Source of the DNA: Roseobacter sp. GAI101
Lineage (GTDB): Bacteria; Pseudomonadota; Alphaproteobacteria; Rhodobacterales; Rhodobacteraceae
Direction of reading: 5' to 3'
Assembly: GCF_000156335.1 (NCBI RefSeq)
Contig: NZ_DS999213.1
Span: 875,456 to 939,455, forward strand
DNA length: 64,000 bases
A program made the translations under genes and the position numbers. Under the pieces are notes generated by a model. The model saw nothing but the letters and a program-made list of their open reading frames with translations. It was not told where the DNA came from and did not search any database. Of this stretch, positions 38,299 through 47,599 are shown in pieces. Numbering within the stretch: the stretch's first letter is position 1; every line of letters begins with the position of its first letter.

Positions 38299-40344
38299 AT
38301 GAGCAACGATCCACTGGTGGTATTCACGCCTTCGGGCAAGCGCGGGCATTTCCCCAAAGGCACACCGGTCCTGACCGCTGCGCGTCAGTTGGGGGTCGAT
38401 CTGGATTCGGTTTGTGGCGGGCGCGGCATTTGTTCAAAATGTCAGGTTTCGCCCGGCTACGGTAAATTCTCCAAGCATGGGGTCACCGTTCAGGATGATG
38501 CACTGAGCGAATGGAACAGCGTCGAGCAGCGATACAAGGACAAACGCGGCCTGATCGACGGGCGGCGTTTGGGCTGTCAGGCACAGATCATGGGCGATGT
38601 CGTGATCGACGTCCCCGCCGAGAGCCAGGTGCACAAACAGGTGGTGCGCAAACGGGCCGAGGCGCGCGATATCGTGCTGAACCCGTCGACCAAGCTGTTC
38701 TATGTCGAGGTGCAAGAGCCCGACATGCATGACCCATCAGGGGATCTTGAGCGGCTTTGCATTGCTTTGAAGGAGCAATGGGAGCTTGAGAACGTGAAGG
38801 CCGATTTGCAGATATTGCAAGTGATCCAGAAGGTTTTGCGCAAGGGCGGCTGGAAGGTGACTGTTGCGGTGCATCTGGGCGATGATGAAAACCCGCCGCG
38901 CATCATGCATCTGTGGCCGGGCTTTTACGAAGGCACCGTCTATGGGCTCGCGGTCGATCTGGGGTCCACCACCATCGCGGCGCATCTGTGTGATCTGCAA
39001 AGTGGCGAGGTGATCGCGTCGTCCGGCGTGATGAACCCGCAAATCCGCTTTGGCGAAGACCTGATGAGCCGCGTCAGTTATTCCATGATGAACGAGGGCG
39101 GCGCTGAGGAAATGACCCGCGCAGTGCGCGCTGGCATGAATACCCTGTTTGACGAGATTTGCGCCGAGGGTGGCATTGATAAAGGTCTGATCGTGGACGC
39201 GGTATTTGTCTGCAACCCCGTGATGCACCACTTGTTTCTGGGCATCGACCCGTTCGAGCTGGGGCAAGCGCCGTTTGCCCTGGCCACATCAAACGCGTTG
39301 CGGATGCGTGCAGTTGAACTGGACCTGACAATCCACCCGTCGGCGCGGATATATTTCCTTCCGTGTATTGCAGGGCACGTCGGCGCAGATGCTGCCGCCG
39401 TTGCGCTGTCAGAGGCACCGGATAAATCCGACGATCTGGTCTTGATCGTCGATGTTGGCACCAATGCCGAAATCCTGCTGGGCAACCGCGAGAAGGTGCT
39501 GGCCTGTTCATCGCCCACCGGACCTGCCTTCGAGGGCGCGCAGATCAGCAGCGGCCAACGTGCGGCCCCCGGCGCGATCGAGCGGGTAGAGATTGACCCG
39601 GTGACCAAGGTCGCGCGTTTCAAGGTGATCGGCAGCGAACTGTGGTCTGACGATCCGGGCTTTGACGCCGAAATCGGCGCAAGCGGCGTGACCGGTATTT
39701 GCGGTTCCGGCATTATCGAAATGGTCGCCGAGATGCGCATTCACGGCATCGTCGACGCCCCCGGCCTGATTGGCACAGCCGAGCAGACCGGATCGCCGAT
39801 GGTCTTTGCCGACGGGCGCACAAATTCCTATCTGGTCTATGACGGCACGGCCAATGGGGGGCCCAAGATCACCGTGACCAACCGCGATATTCGTGAAATC
39901 CAGATGGCCAAGGCCGCGCTTTATTCCGGCGCGCGCCTGCTGATGGACAAATTCGGTGTCGACAAGGTAGACCGGATCGTCCTTGCCGGGGCATTCGGGG
40001 CGCATATCAGCACCAAACACGCGATGGTGCTGGGAATGATCCCCGACGCGCCACTGGACAAGGTGACCTCGGCCGGGAATGCGGCGGGCACAGGGGCGCG
40101 GATTGCCCTGCTCAACAGCTCGACACGGGCCGAGATCGAGGAAACCGTGCGCAATATCCACAAGATCGAAACCGCGATCGAACCGCGCTTTCAGGAGCAT
40201 TTCGTGAATGCTTCGGCAATCCCGAACGCGGTGGAACCTTTCCCGATCCTCAACAGCATCGTGACCTTGCCAACGGCAACCTTCAACACGGGCGGCAGTG
40301 GCGGGGATGGTGCCGGTGGCGGGCGTCGACGCAGACGCGGGTGA
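38299..40344 (+). CDS. RACo-like ferredoxin/ASKHA protein (corrinoid-protein reactivator)
   Basis: A 681-residue protein with an N-terminal plant-type [2Fe-2S] domain (C39, C45, C48 in SVCGGRGICSKC, fourth Cys in LGCQAQI), a middle linker domain and a C-terminal ASKHA ATPase-like region (DUF4445: GLAVDLGSTTIAAHL, LIVDVGTNAEILLG, GICGSGIIEMVAEM, LAGAFGAHIS). This is the architecture of RACo/RamA, which use ATP to reduce cob(II)alamin on corrinoid proteins; in Rhodobacteraceae a homologue has been linked to MetH reactivation. The protein ends in a Gly/Arg-rich tail. Start at 38299 gives the ferredoxin N-terminus. Confidence 0.88.
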   Translation: MSNDPLVVFTPSGKRGHFPKGTPVLTAARQLGVDLDSVCGGRGICSKCQVSPGYGKFSKHGVTVQDDALSEWNSVEQRYKDKRGLIDGRRLGCQAQIMGDVVIDVPAESQVHKQVVRKRAEARDIVLNPSTKLFYVEVQEPDMHDPSGDLERLCIALKEQWELENVKADLQILQVIQKVLRKGGWKVTVAVHLGDDENPPRIMHLWPGFYEGTVYGLAVDLGSTTIAAHLCDLQSGEVIASSGVMNPQIRFGEDLMSRVSYSMMNEGGAEEMTRAVRAGMNTLFDEICAEGGIDKGLIVDAVFVCNPVMHHLFLGIDPFELGQAPFALATSNALRMRAVELDLTIHPSARIYFLPCIAGHVGADAAAVALSEAPDKSDDLVLIVDVGTNAEILLGNREKVLACSSPTGPAFEGAQISSGQRAAPGAIERVEIDPVTKVARFKVIGSELWSDDPGFDAEIGASGVTGICGSGIIEMVAEMRIHGIVDAPGLIGTAEQTGSPMVFADGRTNSYLVYDGTANGGPKITVTNRDIREIQMAKAALYSGARLLMDKFGVDKVDRIVLAGAFGAHISTKHAMVLGMIPDAPLDKVTSAGNAAGTGARIALLNSSTRAEIEETVRNIHKIETAIEPRFQEHFVNASAIPNAVEPFPILNSIVTLPTATFNTGGSGGDGAGGGRRRRRG

Positions 40345-40365
40345 CGGCATGAAAGGACGAAAGTG

Positions 40366-41202
40366 ATGGCAGCCAGCAACCAGGACCAGGAAGAATTCTG
40401 GACCAGCAATGCCGGACCGACCTGGGTCAGCCATGAAGGGCCCCTTGATCTGTTTCTTGGCCCCGTTCTGGATCAGGTTCTTGAAAGGTCCGCGATTTCG
40501 ACCGGGCAGCATGTCTTGGATATCGGCTGCGGGACCGGTCAATCGACGCTTGCGGCGGGAAACCGCGTCGGGCCGACCGGACACGTGCTTGGGCTTGATA
40601 TCTCATCCACGATGATCGCCCGGGCCAATGAACGGGTGGCCAGCCTGCCGCAGGTGGCGTTAGCGCTTGCGGATGCGGCCGAGCATCTGTTTGAACCGGC
40701 GTTCTTTGATCACGTGATTTCACGCTTTGGGGTGATGTTCTTTGCCGATCCCGAAGCTGCCTTTCGCAACATTGCCCGCGCACTAAAACCGGGCGGCAAG
40801 GTAACCTTGGCAGCGTGGGGACAGATCCAGCGCAACCCGTGGTTCACCCTGCCCGCCGCGATTGCCAAGGCGGAACTGGGCGCACCGCCCAAATCGGACC
40901 CCGATGAACCCGGCCCCTTTGCGTTTCGCGATATTGATAAGGTGTGCAGCATGTTGGTCGCTGCAGGGTTCACAGATGTCGGCGGCGTGGCACAGGATAT
41001 GGTCTTTGCGCTGCCGGGCGGAATGGCAGAGGTTGCGAAGCTGTCACTTAAAGTCGGTCCAGCGGCCGGGACGATAAAACACTTTTCCGCGGACCAAGCC
41101 GCGCAAGACCGGATCGAAGCCGCCATGGCCGATGCCTTCGAAGGTTTGGGCAGCGCTGGCATCCCTGCCGAGATCAACTTTTTCACCGCGACCAAGTCCT
41201 GA
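40366..41202 (+). CDS. Class I SAM-dependent methyltransferase
   Basis: A 278-residue methyltransferase with SAM motif I VLDIGCGTGQSTL, motif II region GLDISSTMIARANERV and post-I FDHVISRFGVMFFADPEAAFRNIARALKPGGKVTL. A GTG immediately before the ATG could add one residue. It begins 21 nt after the ASKHA gene stop, so the pair is probably co-transcribed. Substrate unknown; a link to one-carbon metabolism is only suggested by the neighbour. Confidence 0.88.
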   Translation: MAASNQDQEEFWTSNAGPTWVSHEGPLDLFLGPVLDQVLERSAISTGQHVLDIGCGTGQSTLAAGNRVGPTGHVLGLDISSTMIARANERVASLPQVALALADAAEHLFEPAFFDHVISRFGVMFFADPEAAFRNIARALKPGGKVTLAAWGQIQRNPWFTLPAAIAKAELGAPPKSDPDEPGPFAFRDIDKVCSMLVAAGFTDVGGVAQDMVFALPGGMAEVAKLSLKVGPAAGTIKHFSADQAAQDRIEAAMADAFEGLGSAGIPAEINFFTATKS

Positions 41203-41203
41203 C

Positions 41204-41232
41204 TTGACGCCAATCGCGCCAGAGCCTAAATC
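41204..41232 (+). promoter_or_regulatory. Sigma-70 type promoter of tRNA-Gly
   Basis: TTGACG (41204-41209), 17-nt spacer, TAAATC (41227-41232), 14 nt upstream of the tRNA 5' end. Confidence 0.65.
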
Positions 41233-41245
41233 GAAGCTCAGGCGC

Positions 41246-41319
41246 GCGGGTATGGTGAAAAGGTATCACGGCAGCTTCCCAAGCTTTAGTTACGAGTTCG
41301 ATTCTCGTTACCCGCTCCA
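41246..41319 (+). tRNA. tRNA-Gly (anticodon CCC)
   Basis: A 74-nt cloverleaf: acceptor GCGGGTA/TACCCGC, D arm GTGA/TCAC, anticodon loop TTCCCAA (CCC), T arm ACGAG/CTCGT with TTCGATT, discriminator T and an encoded CCA. The anticodon stem has weak outer pairs. Its 3' end is repeated at 55585-55606 and partly at 52802-52815, so it is the probable integration site of the following accessory block. Confidence 0.93.
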
Positions 41320-41323
41320 AGCC
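41301..41323. repeat. Attachment-site-like repeat, left copy (tRNA 3' end)
   Basis: The T-arm and acceptor 3' part of tRNA-Gly. Positions 41301-41321 align to 55585-55606 with one mismatch and one extra base; 41310-41323 (ACCCGCTCCAAGCC) recurs exactly at 52802-52815. Confidence 0.7.
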
Positions 41324-41349
41324 TTATTTGCACTTTCAGCCATATAAAT

Positions 41350-41368
41350 AAGGCGTAAATGCCTTTTT
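41350..41368 (+). terminator. Possible tRNA-Gly terminator
   Basis: AAGGC-GTAAAT-GCCTT with following T's, 30 nt after the tRNA. Short stem, so moderate strength. Confidence 0.6.
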
Positions 41369-41853
41369 GGGTGTATTTTCAGGTTTCCAAAAGATGGCGA
41401 CTTGGGAAAATCAGGAACCGATTTTTGACGAGCGTACTTAGTGGATTATTCCCCAAGTTTGAACGCTTGCGAGGCGCTTCAGATATGATTTGGGCGGGAA
41501 AGACGGGCGGAGAGTTGCCGTTTGCTGCATGATGCGTAGGGGGTCTGCAGCGGGACAAAGCCGCCGTCGACGGGTTCGCATGGGTGAATACCCATTCGCA
41601 GCAGCGGCTGACGACCTATTCTAAACGCGCGAAAAGCCTTCAGATGCGGCCAAAAAATGTTTTGCACTGAAAGCGCCGTGACATGGCTGGTTGGGCGAGA
41701 CCCGTACCCGTTTGGCACGTAGACGGCCAGGGCGAACAGTCAAATTACTTTGCAAAAACTGCTGTTATGGTGTATATTTTAATAAGCTACCGCCGTCGTG
41801 GGGGGTATGTTCGATGGTGATAGCGTGAACCTTAGAGAAAGGAAGGCGCTCCC
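41369..41853. other. Gene-poor stretch with degenerate repeat
   Basis: No gene recognised. Positions 41505-41528 (GGGCGGAGAGTTGCCGTT...) resemble 44614-44637 at about 20 of 24 positions, a degenerate dispersed element seen twice in this block. Confidence 0.45.
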
Positions 41854-42393
41854 ATGAAACACTTATCAAAGACTGTAACTTTTGGAGTATATTTGCTCCT
41901 CGCATCGGCGGCCGTCGCTCAGACGGACAATGTCACTGCCGAAGGTCTGATCCAGCGACTTGAAAACGTTGCGCCTGCTGCGGTGCTTCAAAATGCGACG
42001 CTTCTGGACGTACCCGCGGAGGGTGAGATGACGACGCTCCGCGAGGGTAGTAACGGCTGGACCTGTATGTATCCCGGCACTGATCCAATGTGCGCCGATG
42101 GCGCGGCGATGTCATTCCTTGAAGCATGGATGAAGAAGGAGGACCCCCCGCAGACACTCGGCTTTGTTTACATGCTGCTTGGCGACGAGGGTGCCAGCAA
42201 TACTGACCCCTATGCTACAGAAGAGACGGCTGAGAACCAGTGGGTCGTCGCCGGACCGCATGTGATGATTGTCGGCTCCGAGGCGAAGCAGATGCTCGAG
42301 AGCTATCCTCAGGAAGTGCCGGAGGGTGCAAACCAGCCGTGGGTTATGTGGCCGGGAACGCCTTACGCCCATCTGATGATACCGGTGGAGTGA
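41854..42393 (+). CDS. Secreted hypothetical protein
   Basis: A 179-residue protein with a clear signal peptide (MKHLSKTVTFGVYLLLASAAVA, cut before QTDN) and a compact acidic mature part with two Cys (WTCMYPGTDPMCADG), possibly a disulfide, and TGP-like block WVVAGPHVMIVGSEAK. No named domain recognised. ATG preceded by GAAAGGAAG. Likely periplasmic. It is the first intact gene after the tRNA and has its own promoter region. Confidence 0.82.
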   Translation: MKHLSKTVTFGVYLLLASAAVAQTDNVTAEGLIQRLENVAPAAVLQNATLLDVPAEGEMTTLREGSNGWTCMYPGTDPMCADGAAMSFLEAWMKKEDPPQTLGFVYMLLGDEGASNTDPYATEETAENQWVVAGPHVMIVGSEAKQMLESYPQEVPEGANQPWVMWPGTPYAHLMIPVE

Positions 42394-43155
42394 TGCTCAA
42401 CGGCGGGTCTGAAATTCGCGAAGAAACGTATGAGGACGTCTACCCCCGATAAGTTCAGACCCGCACCCGTAGCCTGAGAACGCCGGTTGAATACTGTAGT
42501 AGGTAAGCGACTAGAGTGTGTCGTCGCAGGTGGGCTGTTTGGCACAAAGGATTTTTTTGGGGGGGGGCGAGCCAGCAACTTGCTGCGCCCTCGGCGAACG
42601 TCGGTTGGGCCGGTATCGCCTGCTGGGTGCTAGTAGTGATGGTGCCCGACACGGCGACAGATAGCTTTGAAGACAAGTAAGGACGTCTGAATGCTGACCT
42701 TTGCCTGCAAACTCCGAAGCTCTTTTATTCTCAGACGGCGTGACAAGCATAGAAGTCCGTTGTTTGTCTCGCGGTCACACTGTGGAATTGACGCTAGACA
42801 TGCTATCTAAGGGCATCATGCGACACGGTTTCGAGCGCAGTGCAAAAGCAGCATGGGATGGCCGCAAGTCGATCAGCTTTCTAAGCTTCTGGGTCGCCGG
42901 AAAAGTCACCGCATACCACGGCCAATAATCAAATGCATCAGCGCTATGAAATGGCGGAAACGAGCCGAAGTTGCGGATCGCAAACCGGCTTTTTGATATT
43001 GCTCAATTCGTAACCCGTTTCCGCAACTAAGGTGAACTTGCGCCATTACACGTCGATCCGGCGAACCCGGAAGAACTTGCCTGATGACCACGTTCAACAA
43101 AGGGAGCCGACCCCTTGCAGGGCTTATCGGTTTCTCCCCTACGGAGGATACGTCA
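42394..43155. other. Gene-poor stretch
   Basis: Nothing convincing. A T7-G9 homopolymer junction (42552-42567) may be unstable in sequencing. The 75-codon frame 42701-42928 has no recognisable motif. The ribosome site of the following lipoprotein gene lies at the right end. Confidence 0.45.
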
Positions 43156-43365
43156 ATGTACCTGAAAATCATTCTTCTCCTGCCGGTTCTGTTCGGTATG
43201 GGCGGATGTCTTCGAAACGATACTGAACGCGGCATTGCGGGGGCTGCGGGCGGCGCTGTGATTTCCGGAGCGACCGGCGGAAGCCCGGTTACAGGCGCTG
43301 TCGTCGGTGGCGCTGCAGGATACTTTTGCAGAGACCTGAACGTACCCGGCTGTCAGAACGACTAA
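43156..43365 (+). CDS. Glycine-zipper lipoprotein
   Basis: A 69-residue protein: lipobox-type signal (LLPVLFGMGGC, lipidated Cys about residue 18) followed by a glycine-zipper segment GIAGAAGGAVISGATGGSPV that can insert in membranes, and two Cys in the short tail. The ATG follows GGAGGATACGTCA. Similar small outer-membrane lipoproteins are frequent in Rhodobacteraceae; function unknown. Confidence 0.8.
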   Translation: MYLKIILLLPVLFGMGGCLRNDTERGIAGAAGGAVISGATGGSPVTGAVVGGAAGYFCRDLNVPGCQND

Positions 43366-43742
43366 GGGGTTAGCACCCACTGGTGGGAGCGCCAGATCGG
43401 ATTGGACGAGTATCGATCTGCTGCGACAACTCGATCGCAACCCATCGAGGCTCCGATTGAACTCTATCTCAAACATCTGGAACAGCAGGCAGGTTGAAGT
43501 CTACTTGGTCGATCGGTCGGGGATAAGACGCTGACATTCGCCGCGCCAAGCAACAGGCCCTTAGTGTGATCAAAGTTTACCTTTGACCAACAACCCGGAA
43601 ATTGTCGGCAGCGTCACCGTTCCGATATTTGCATGTCCCAGTCTCGAAAAGGGTTACCAAGATATCCGCTCAACGGTTTATCACTTCCATCATTCAGAAA
43701 GTTGCGGCGATCAGTCAAATAGTAAAGTCAAACGGACGAACG
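43366..43742. other. Gene-poor stretch
   Basis: No gene recognised between the lipoprotein and the small cysteine-rich frame. Confidence 0.4.
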
Positions 43743-43931
43743 TCAGGATCGGGAATTGTTCTTTGGAGATAGTGCGTCAAGTATTTGATGGATGGTGTCA
43801 CCTGCTGATCCCAGGCAGTCCTCATGCCAGTATGTGTCACTTCCATCATGACGAAGGACATTATCATCTTCTTCAAAACACCAAATGCAGGTGTTATCAC
43901 CAATAGCTTTTTGTAGTTCCATATCTCTCAT
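43743..43931 (-). CDS. Possible small zinc-binding protein
   Basis: A 62-codon frame with a compact CxxC...HxxC pattern (CIWCFEEDDNVLRHDGSDTYWHEDC split over residues 15-39), a plausible single zinc site. A GAGAG precedes an internal Met at residue 4. No family recognised and no operon support; it could be a relic or a chance frame. Confidence 0.35.
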   Translation of the reverse strand: MRDMELQKAIGDNTCIWCFEEDDNVLRHDGSDTYWHEDCLGSAGDTIHQILDALSPKNNSRS

Positions 43932-44717
43932 CTATAACCTCGCGGCTATCTTTGTTGTATCTGAGTGTGGATCAGCCGTAGGACCTTCCGGGGCAACGGA
44001 TGACGGCTGATCCTTAGGGGTTGCGTCAATGGAAATCGGCACCCTGAGGTTTCAATTGTAAAATTGAATGGCAGCGTTGATTTGAGTTTTGTCAATCATC
44101 CCAAGAAATACGGGGAACCAGCAGATCAGTTGCGTAACAATCGACAATTGGCTGCAAAGGCTTCGGTTGAGTATGCCTATCTCAGACGATCACGAATGAT
44201 TGCCGGTGGCCGCCTCTCGATGCCGTCCTTCGTATTCATGACCTTTTGATGCGCGTTGGAGGACCCTGCCGCAATCTGCATGTTGGCCCGCTCTGCTAAC
44301 ATTGCTGCCGATCGCGCCTCCCGACTTAATAGATGTTCCCAGCCCACAGCGACCAGTCGGGTCTCGGTCTCTATATTGCATGCGCGACCGCCAAAGCGCA
44401 TGGCGGCAGAATTAGGGCAACGTCAAACCAGAATAAAACGACATTCACGCTGCACACTCCCCTGCGACCAATCTGACACTCGCCAAGCGCTGAATGTTGG
44501 CGACCGTTATCGTCATCCATTCACAATGCACCATCCGTAAAAAGGGATTTTTTGGCATTAGCTGCGTTGGCCATGAAGATCCGCTTCGGTGCGGAACCGA
44601 CATCCTTCGCAAAGGGCGGAGAGCAGCCGTTCGCAGCGTGCTGCACCAAGGTCCATTGTGCGGACATTTCTGACCTTCAGAACATGTCAAATATGGGTCC
44701 GCTTTGGTCCATAAATT
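43932..44717. other. Gene-poor stretch with degenerate repeat copy
   Basis: No recognisable gene. Position 44614-44637 is the second copy of the degenerate element also seen at 41505-41528. The surrounding 44560-44720 looks like non-coding debris. Confidence 0.45.
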
Positions 44718-45512
44718 TTAAGTTTTGCAGACTAATCGTTGCCACTGACCTGGAGAAATTCCATAGCCCGCTTTGAATCGCCGCGTCATGTGCGACTGGT
44801 CACTGAAACCTGCCCGCATGGCAGCATCAACCAAGGTTGCACCGGCTGCAATGTCGCCTCGTGCCTGGTCTAAACGACGCATTGTCAAATACCGATAGGG
44901 GCTTGTTCCAAACGCCTTTCTGAACTGGCGCGACAGTGAATATCGGTCCAGGCCTGTGACTTTTTCCAACTGTTCAGAATGAACAACTTGATCAAGGTTA
45001 CCGTCCAAAAATTCTTTCGCCCGATTGGTCGCCGTGAAGTCTATCAAAGACCGTGTTGTTCGCTGAGCCGATTCATCGTTGGCAATCAAACCATCCGCCA
45101 GCAACACTGCCAGCTCGTCCATCGCCACGGCCTCAAGCGAAGTCTCCATATCCGTAAAAGCGGCATGGATAGCTTGCTTCAAACGCGGATCGCTCAGAAC
45201 AGCGTCACGCAAAAACGGAAGTGCGCTTGCCTGCTGCCCCAACGCGTCACGGACCAACGAAGGTTCAACATACAGCATTCGATAGTGAAATCCGGCTGCT
45301 GTTCCAGCCTCGCCCGTATGCACTTCGTCGGGGTGAAGGACGATCACCTGTCCTGCGACACTGTCGGTACGCGCACCGCGATAGTCGAAGCTCTGGACGC
45401 CCCTGATTGTGTATCCGATCGAGTAGGTATCATGGCGATGTGGCGCATATGCATCTCCAGAGAAATACGCCTCAATCCTTTGGATGCCGGTTTGCCACGG
45501 CGCGGCCAACAC
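44718..45512 (-). CDS. AraC-family transcriptional regulator
   Basis: At least 264 residues: N-terminal cupin-like sensor (HRHDTYSIGYTIRGVQSFDYRG, VIVLHPDEVHTGEAG) and C-terminal twin HTH (LEKVTGLDRYSLSRQFRKAFG, LVDAAMRAGFSDQSHMTRRFKAGYG). Coding-like sequence continues in frame upstream of the GTG at 45512 for about 30 codons without a standard start, so the true N-terminus may lie near 45600 (ATT) or a start codon was lost. Divergent from a cupin gene. Confidence 0.85.
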   Translation of the reverse strand: MLAAPWQTGIQRIEAYFSGDAYAPHRHDTYSIGYTIRGVQSFDYRGARTDSVAGQVIVLHPDEVHTGEAGTAAGFHYRMLYVEPSLVRDALGQQASALPFLRDAVLSDPRLKQAIHAAFTDMETSLEAVAMDELAVLLADGLIANDESAQRTTRSLIDFTATNRAKEFLDGNLDQVVHSEQLEKVTGLDRYSLSRQFRKAFGTSPYRYLTMRRLDQARGDIAAGATLVDAAMRAGFSDQSHMTRRFKAGYGISPGQWQRLVCKT

Positions 45513-45653
45513 CCAATCTTTCGCGCACGATCGTTCAAGACCCGGTGTCAGGTCGTGTGATCTTACTTCGCCTGGTCGTCGGTTGTTCTGAATGAAAAAT
45601 CTCCTGATGGCTTCGAAAATATACCCGCAACATTACCAAGAAGGAAATCACCA

Positions 45654-46010
45654 ATGAAACCAGTAAATCTCGCGGAAAAGTTGGCGCAGTTTTCGACGCA
45701 TTGGGATCCGCATGTCGTCGCCGATTACAACGAAAACGAGGTTATGGTAGTCAAGCTCGTCGGTGAATATCCATTCCACAAACATGACACCACCGATGAT
45801 TTTTTCTACGTTTTGGAAGGCGAGATGCAGATGGACATCGAGGGGGAACCATCGCGCACGGTTCGGGCGGGCGAGTTGTTCATTGTGCCGAAAGGCGTGG
45901 TTCATCGGCCACGGGCAAAAAGCGAAGTAAAGGTGCTGCTGATCGAACCGAAAGGAGAACCCAATTCGGGTGACTCAAATCGTGAAGCAGCGCCGAAGAC
46001 CCGTATCTGA
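45654..46010 (+). CDS. Cupin-domain protein
   Basis: A 118-residue single-domain cupin. Motif 1 HKHDTTDDFFYVLEGEMQMDIEG and motif 2 GELFIVPKGVVHRPRA supply the metal-binding His/Glu/His set. Small cupins of this kind act as metal-dependent isomerases or dioxygenases or as sensors. The ATG follows AAGAAGGAAATCACCA. It diverges from the araC gene, which probably controls it. Confidence 0.88.
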   Translation: MKPVNLAEKLAQFSTHWDPHVVADYNENEVMVVKLVGEYPFHKHDTTDDFFYVLEGEMQMDIEGEPSRTVRAGELFIVPKGVVHRPRAKSEVKVLLIEPKGEPNSGDSNREAAPKTRI

Positions 46011-46110
46011 TAGATTTTGGCGGTAGGAAGGCTGTCGTTTGTGCCCGCCGCAGCATCCGTTAATTTTGGCTCAAACTTGACCTTAGCTAGGACCAGCATT
46101 GGGCAGGTGT

Positions 46111-46944
46111 TCAGACCGCGACGGCGGATGTCACAACTGCGGGGATTGGCACGCGCCACTCTGGACCCGTTCCGTGCTTTTCCAATACCTTGGACACAAC
46201 GGCCGCGCGGATGGCAGTTGCATTTTCCGTTGGTTGCGGGCGTAACAATGCGCCGCCTCTTGCAGTTCCCTCCAGAAAGAAATCATACGGCGCACCGGGG
46301 TCCGTGACGTGCCACTCGGAAGCGACCATACACTGGCGGCAGTCGGTAAATCCGGCGGTTTCCAGAACCTTAAATGCCAACGACGGATCGGCATAGTCAT
46401 TCGCCCCTGGACCCGGCGGCAGAGCGACCTTTTTGGAGCCGTATTCACCGATGGCACCAAAAACATATCCAAGTGCGGTATCTACTTCAGGCCCGCACCA
46501 GACCGAGAATGCGAGCCGACCTCCGGGATGGAGGACACGGTGGGCCTCTTCTATGACCTGTCGAGGATCGGGCACATGTGGCAGTCCAAAGCCAATCGTA
46601 ACAGCATCAAACGACCCATCGTCAAAACTCAGAGCCATGGCATCGCCTTCGACAAATTCAGCACCCGGGACGGCAGAGCGGGCCATCTCCAACATGGGTG
46701 CCGAGAAATCGAGCCCGGTCACCTGTGCTCCAGCTCTGATCAGGCCAGACGCCACATTGCCATGACCGCAACATAGGTCCAGCGCTTTTGTACCGAGCTT
46801 GGCGCTTACAGCTTCTACCAGATACGGCACGACCATATCCGCCGCCTTTGCAAAAACATGCGCATAGGACTGGGCCACATCCACCTTCGCCCACTCACGT
46901 TTTTCCAATGCAGCAAATGTATCAGTTTCTTTATGTTCAGGCAT
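46111..46944 (-). CDS. Class I SAM-dependent methyltransferase
   Basis: A 277-residue methyltransferase: motif I ALDLCCGHGNVASGLI, GLDFSAPMLEMARSAV, acidic DAMALSFDDGSFDAVTIGFGLPHVPDP and LHPGGRLAFSVW, closest in style to UbiE/COQ5-type small-molecule methyltransferases. The ATG at 46944 has GGAGG at 8 nt and is preferred to 46959. Convergent with the cupin gene. Only distantly similar to the methyltransferase at 40366. Confidence 0.85.
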   Translation of the reverse strand: MPEHKETDTFAALEKREWAKVDVAQSYAHVFAKAADMVVPYLVEAVSAKLGTKALDLCCGHGNVASGLIRAGAQVTGLDFSAPMLEMARSAVPGAEFVEGDAMALSFDDGSFDAVTIGFGLPHVPDPRQVIEEAHRVLHPGGRLAFSVWCGPEVDTALGYVFGAIGEYGSKKVALPPGPGANDYADPSLAFKVLETAGFTDCRQCMVASEWHVTDPGAPYDFFLEGTARGGALLRPQPTENATAIRAAVVSKVLEKHGTGPEWRVPIPAVVTSAVAV

Positions 46945-47167
46945 CCTTTCCGCCTCCATCTGCTTCTCATATTGGGCATCGGATGAGACATCGTGTCAAC
47001 GGGCACGTTAAAGAAGACATTCATCGACTTGCAGCGGCCGAGTAGCTTTGTAAGCTCGAACCGGACCTTCGCCGCGACTGGCATGAAGGTCTGCAAAGAA
47101 CCCAAATTAAAGGGATAACGTCCGTGCCCTACTGCTGTGTGGGTCATCAGAGATTCAAGTCTAATAA

Positions 47168-47392
47168 ATTCAGCCACTTACACAAGCACTGGCCTCTGCT
47201 GAGATCCTGCTTTACCTCGAAGTTGAGGACAAAGGGTACCGGAAGGATGACCACGAAATTGGCAATGGCCAGTTTGTTGTTGCTGATCCTGACGGATACC
47301 CACTTCGCTTCATACAACCCCTTGCTGGCAAGTCTGTTAAATCCGCACTGCGGCGGCTCGTCTCGCGCCTCGACGCTAATATTAGATATTAA
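47168..47392 (+). pseudogene. Relic of a VOC/bleomycin-resistance-type protein
   Basis: The frame reads ILLYLEVEDKGY and then NGQFVVADPDGYPLRFIQPL, the C-terminal half of a glyoxalase/bleomycin-resistance (VOC) protein including its final metal-site region, ending at TAA 47392. Two stop codons precede 47168 and no start or N-terminal half is present, so it is a truncated pseudogene. Confidence 0.7.
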
Positions 47393-47599
47393 GTGCAGCC
47401 GCGGCGCGGGCAGGTCTGAGCCCATAGTGATGGACATCTAGGGGTGATTAAGACGGCAGTTTCTGGCCCAGACCTACCTCCCACCAGACTTCGTTATATT
47501 GGGCGCAATCCGTCGAACCTGCCGTGCTCAGAATAGCTCATGCCAATTCATCCAGTCATCAGACATACAATCCGCAATTAATCTTCACCATGCCGGTGC

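Noticed and set aside
39508..40584. 358-codon minus-strand frame opposite the ASKHA gene
   Set aside because: Antisense shadow spanning two genes, no recognisable domain.
42552..42567. T7-G9 homopolymer junction
   Set aside because: Could be a phase-variation tract, but no coding frame spans it; more likely neutral or a sequencing artefact.
47124..47441. Plus 105-codon frame with a hydrophobic stretch
   Set aside because: The neighbouring frame carries the recognisable VOC relic, so this one is its shadow.
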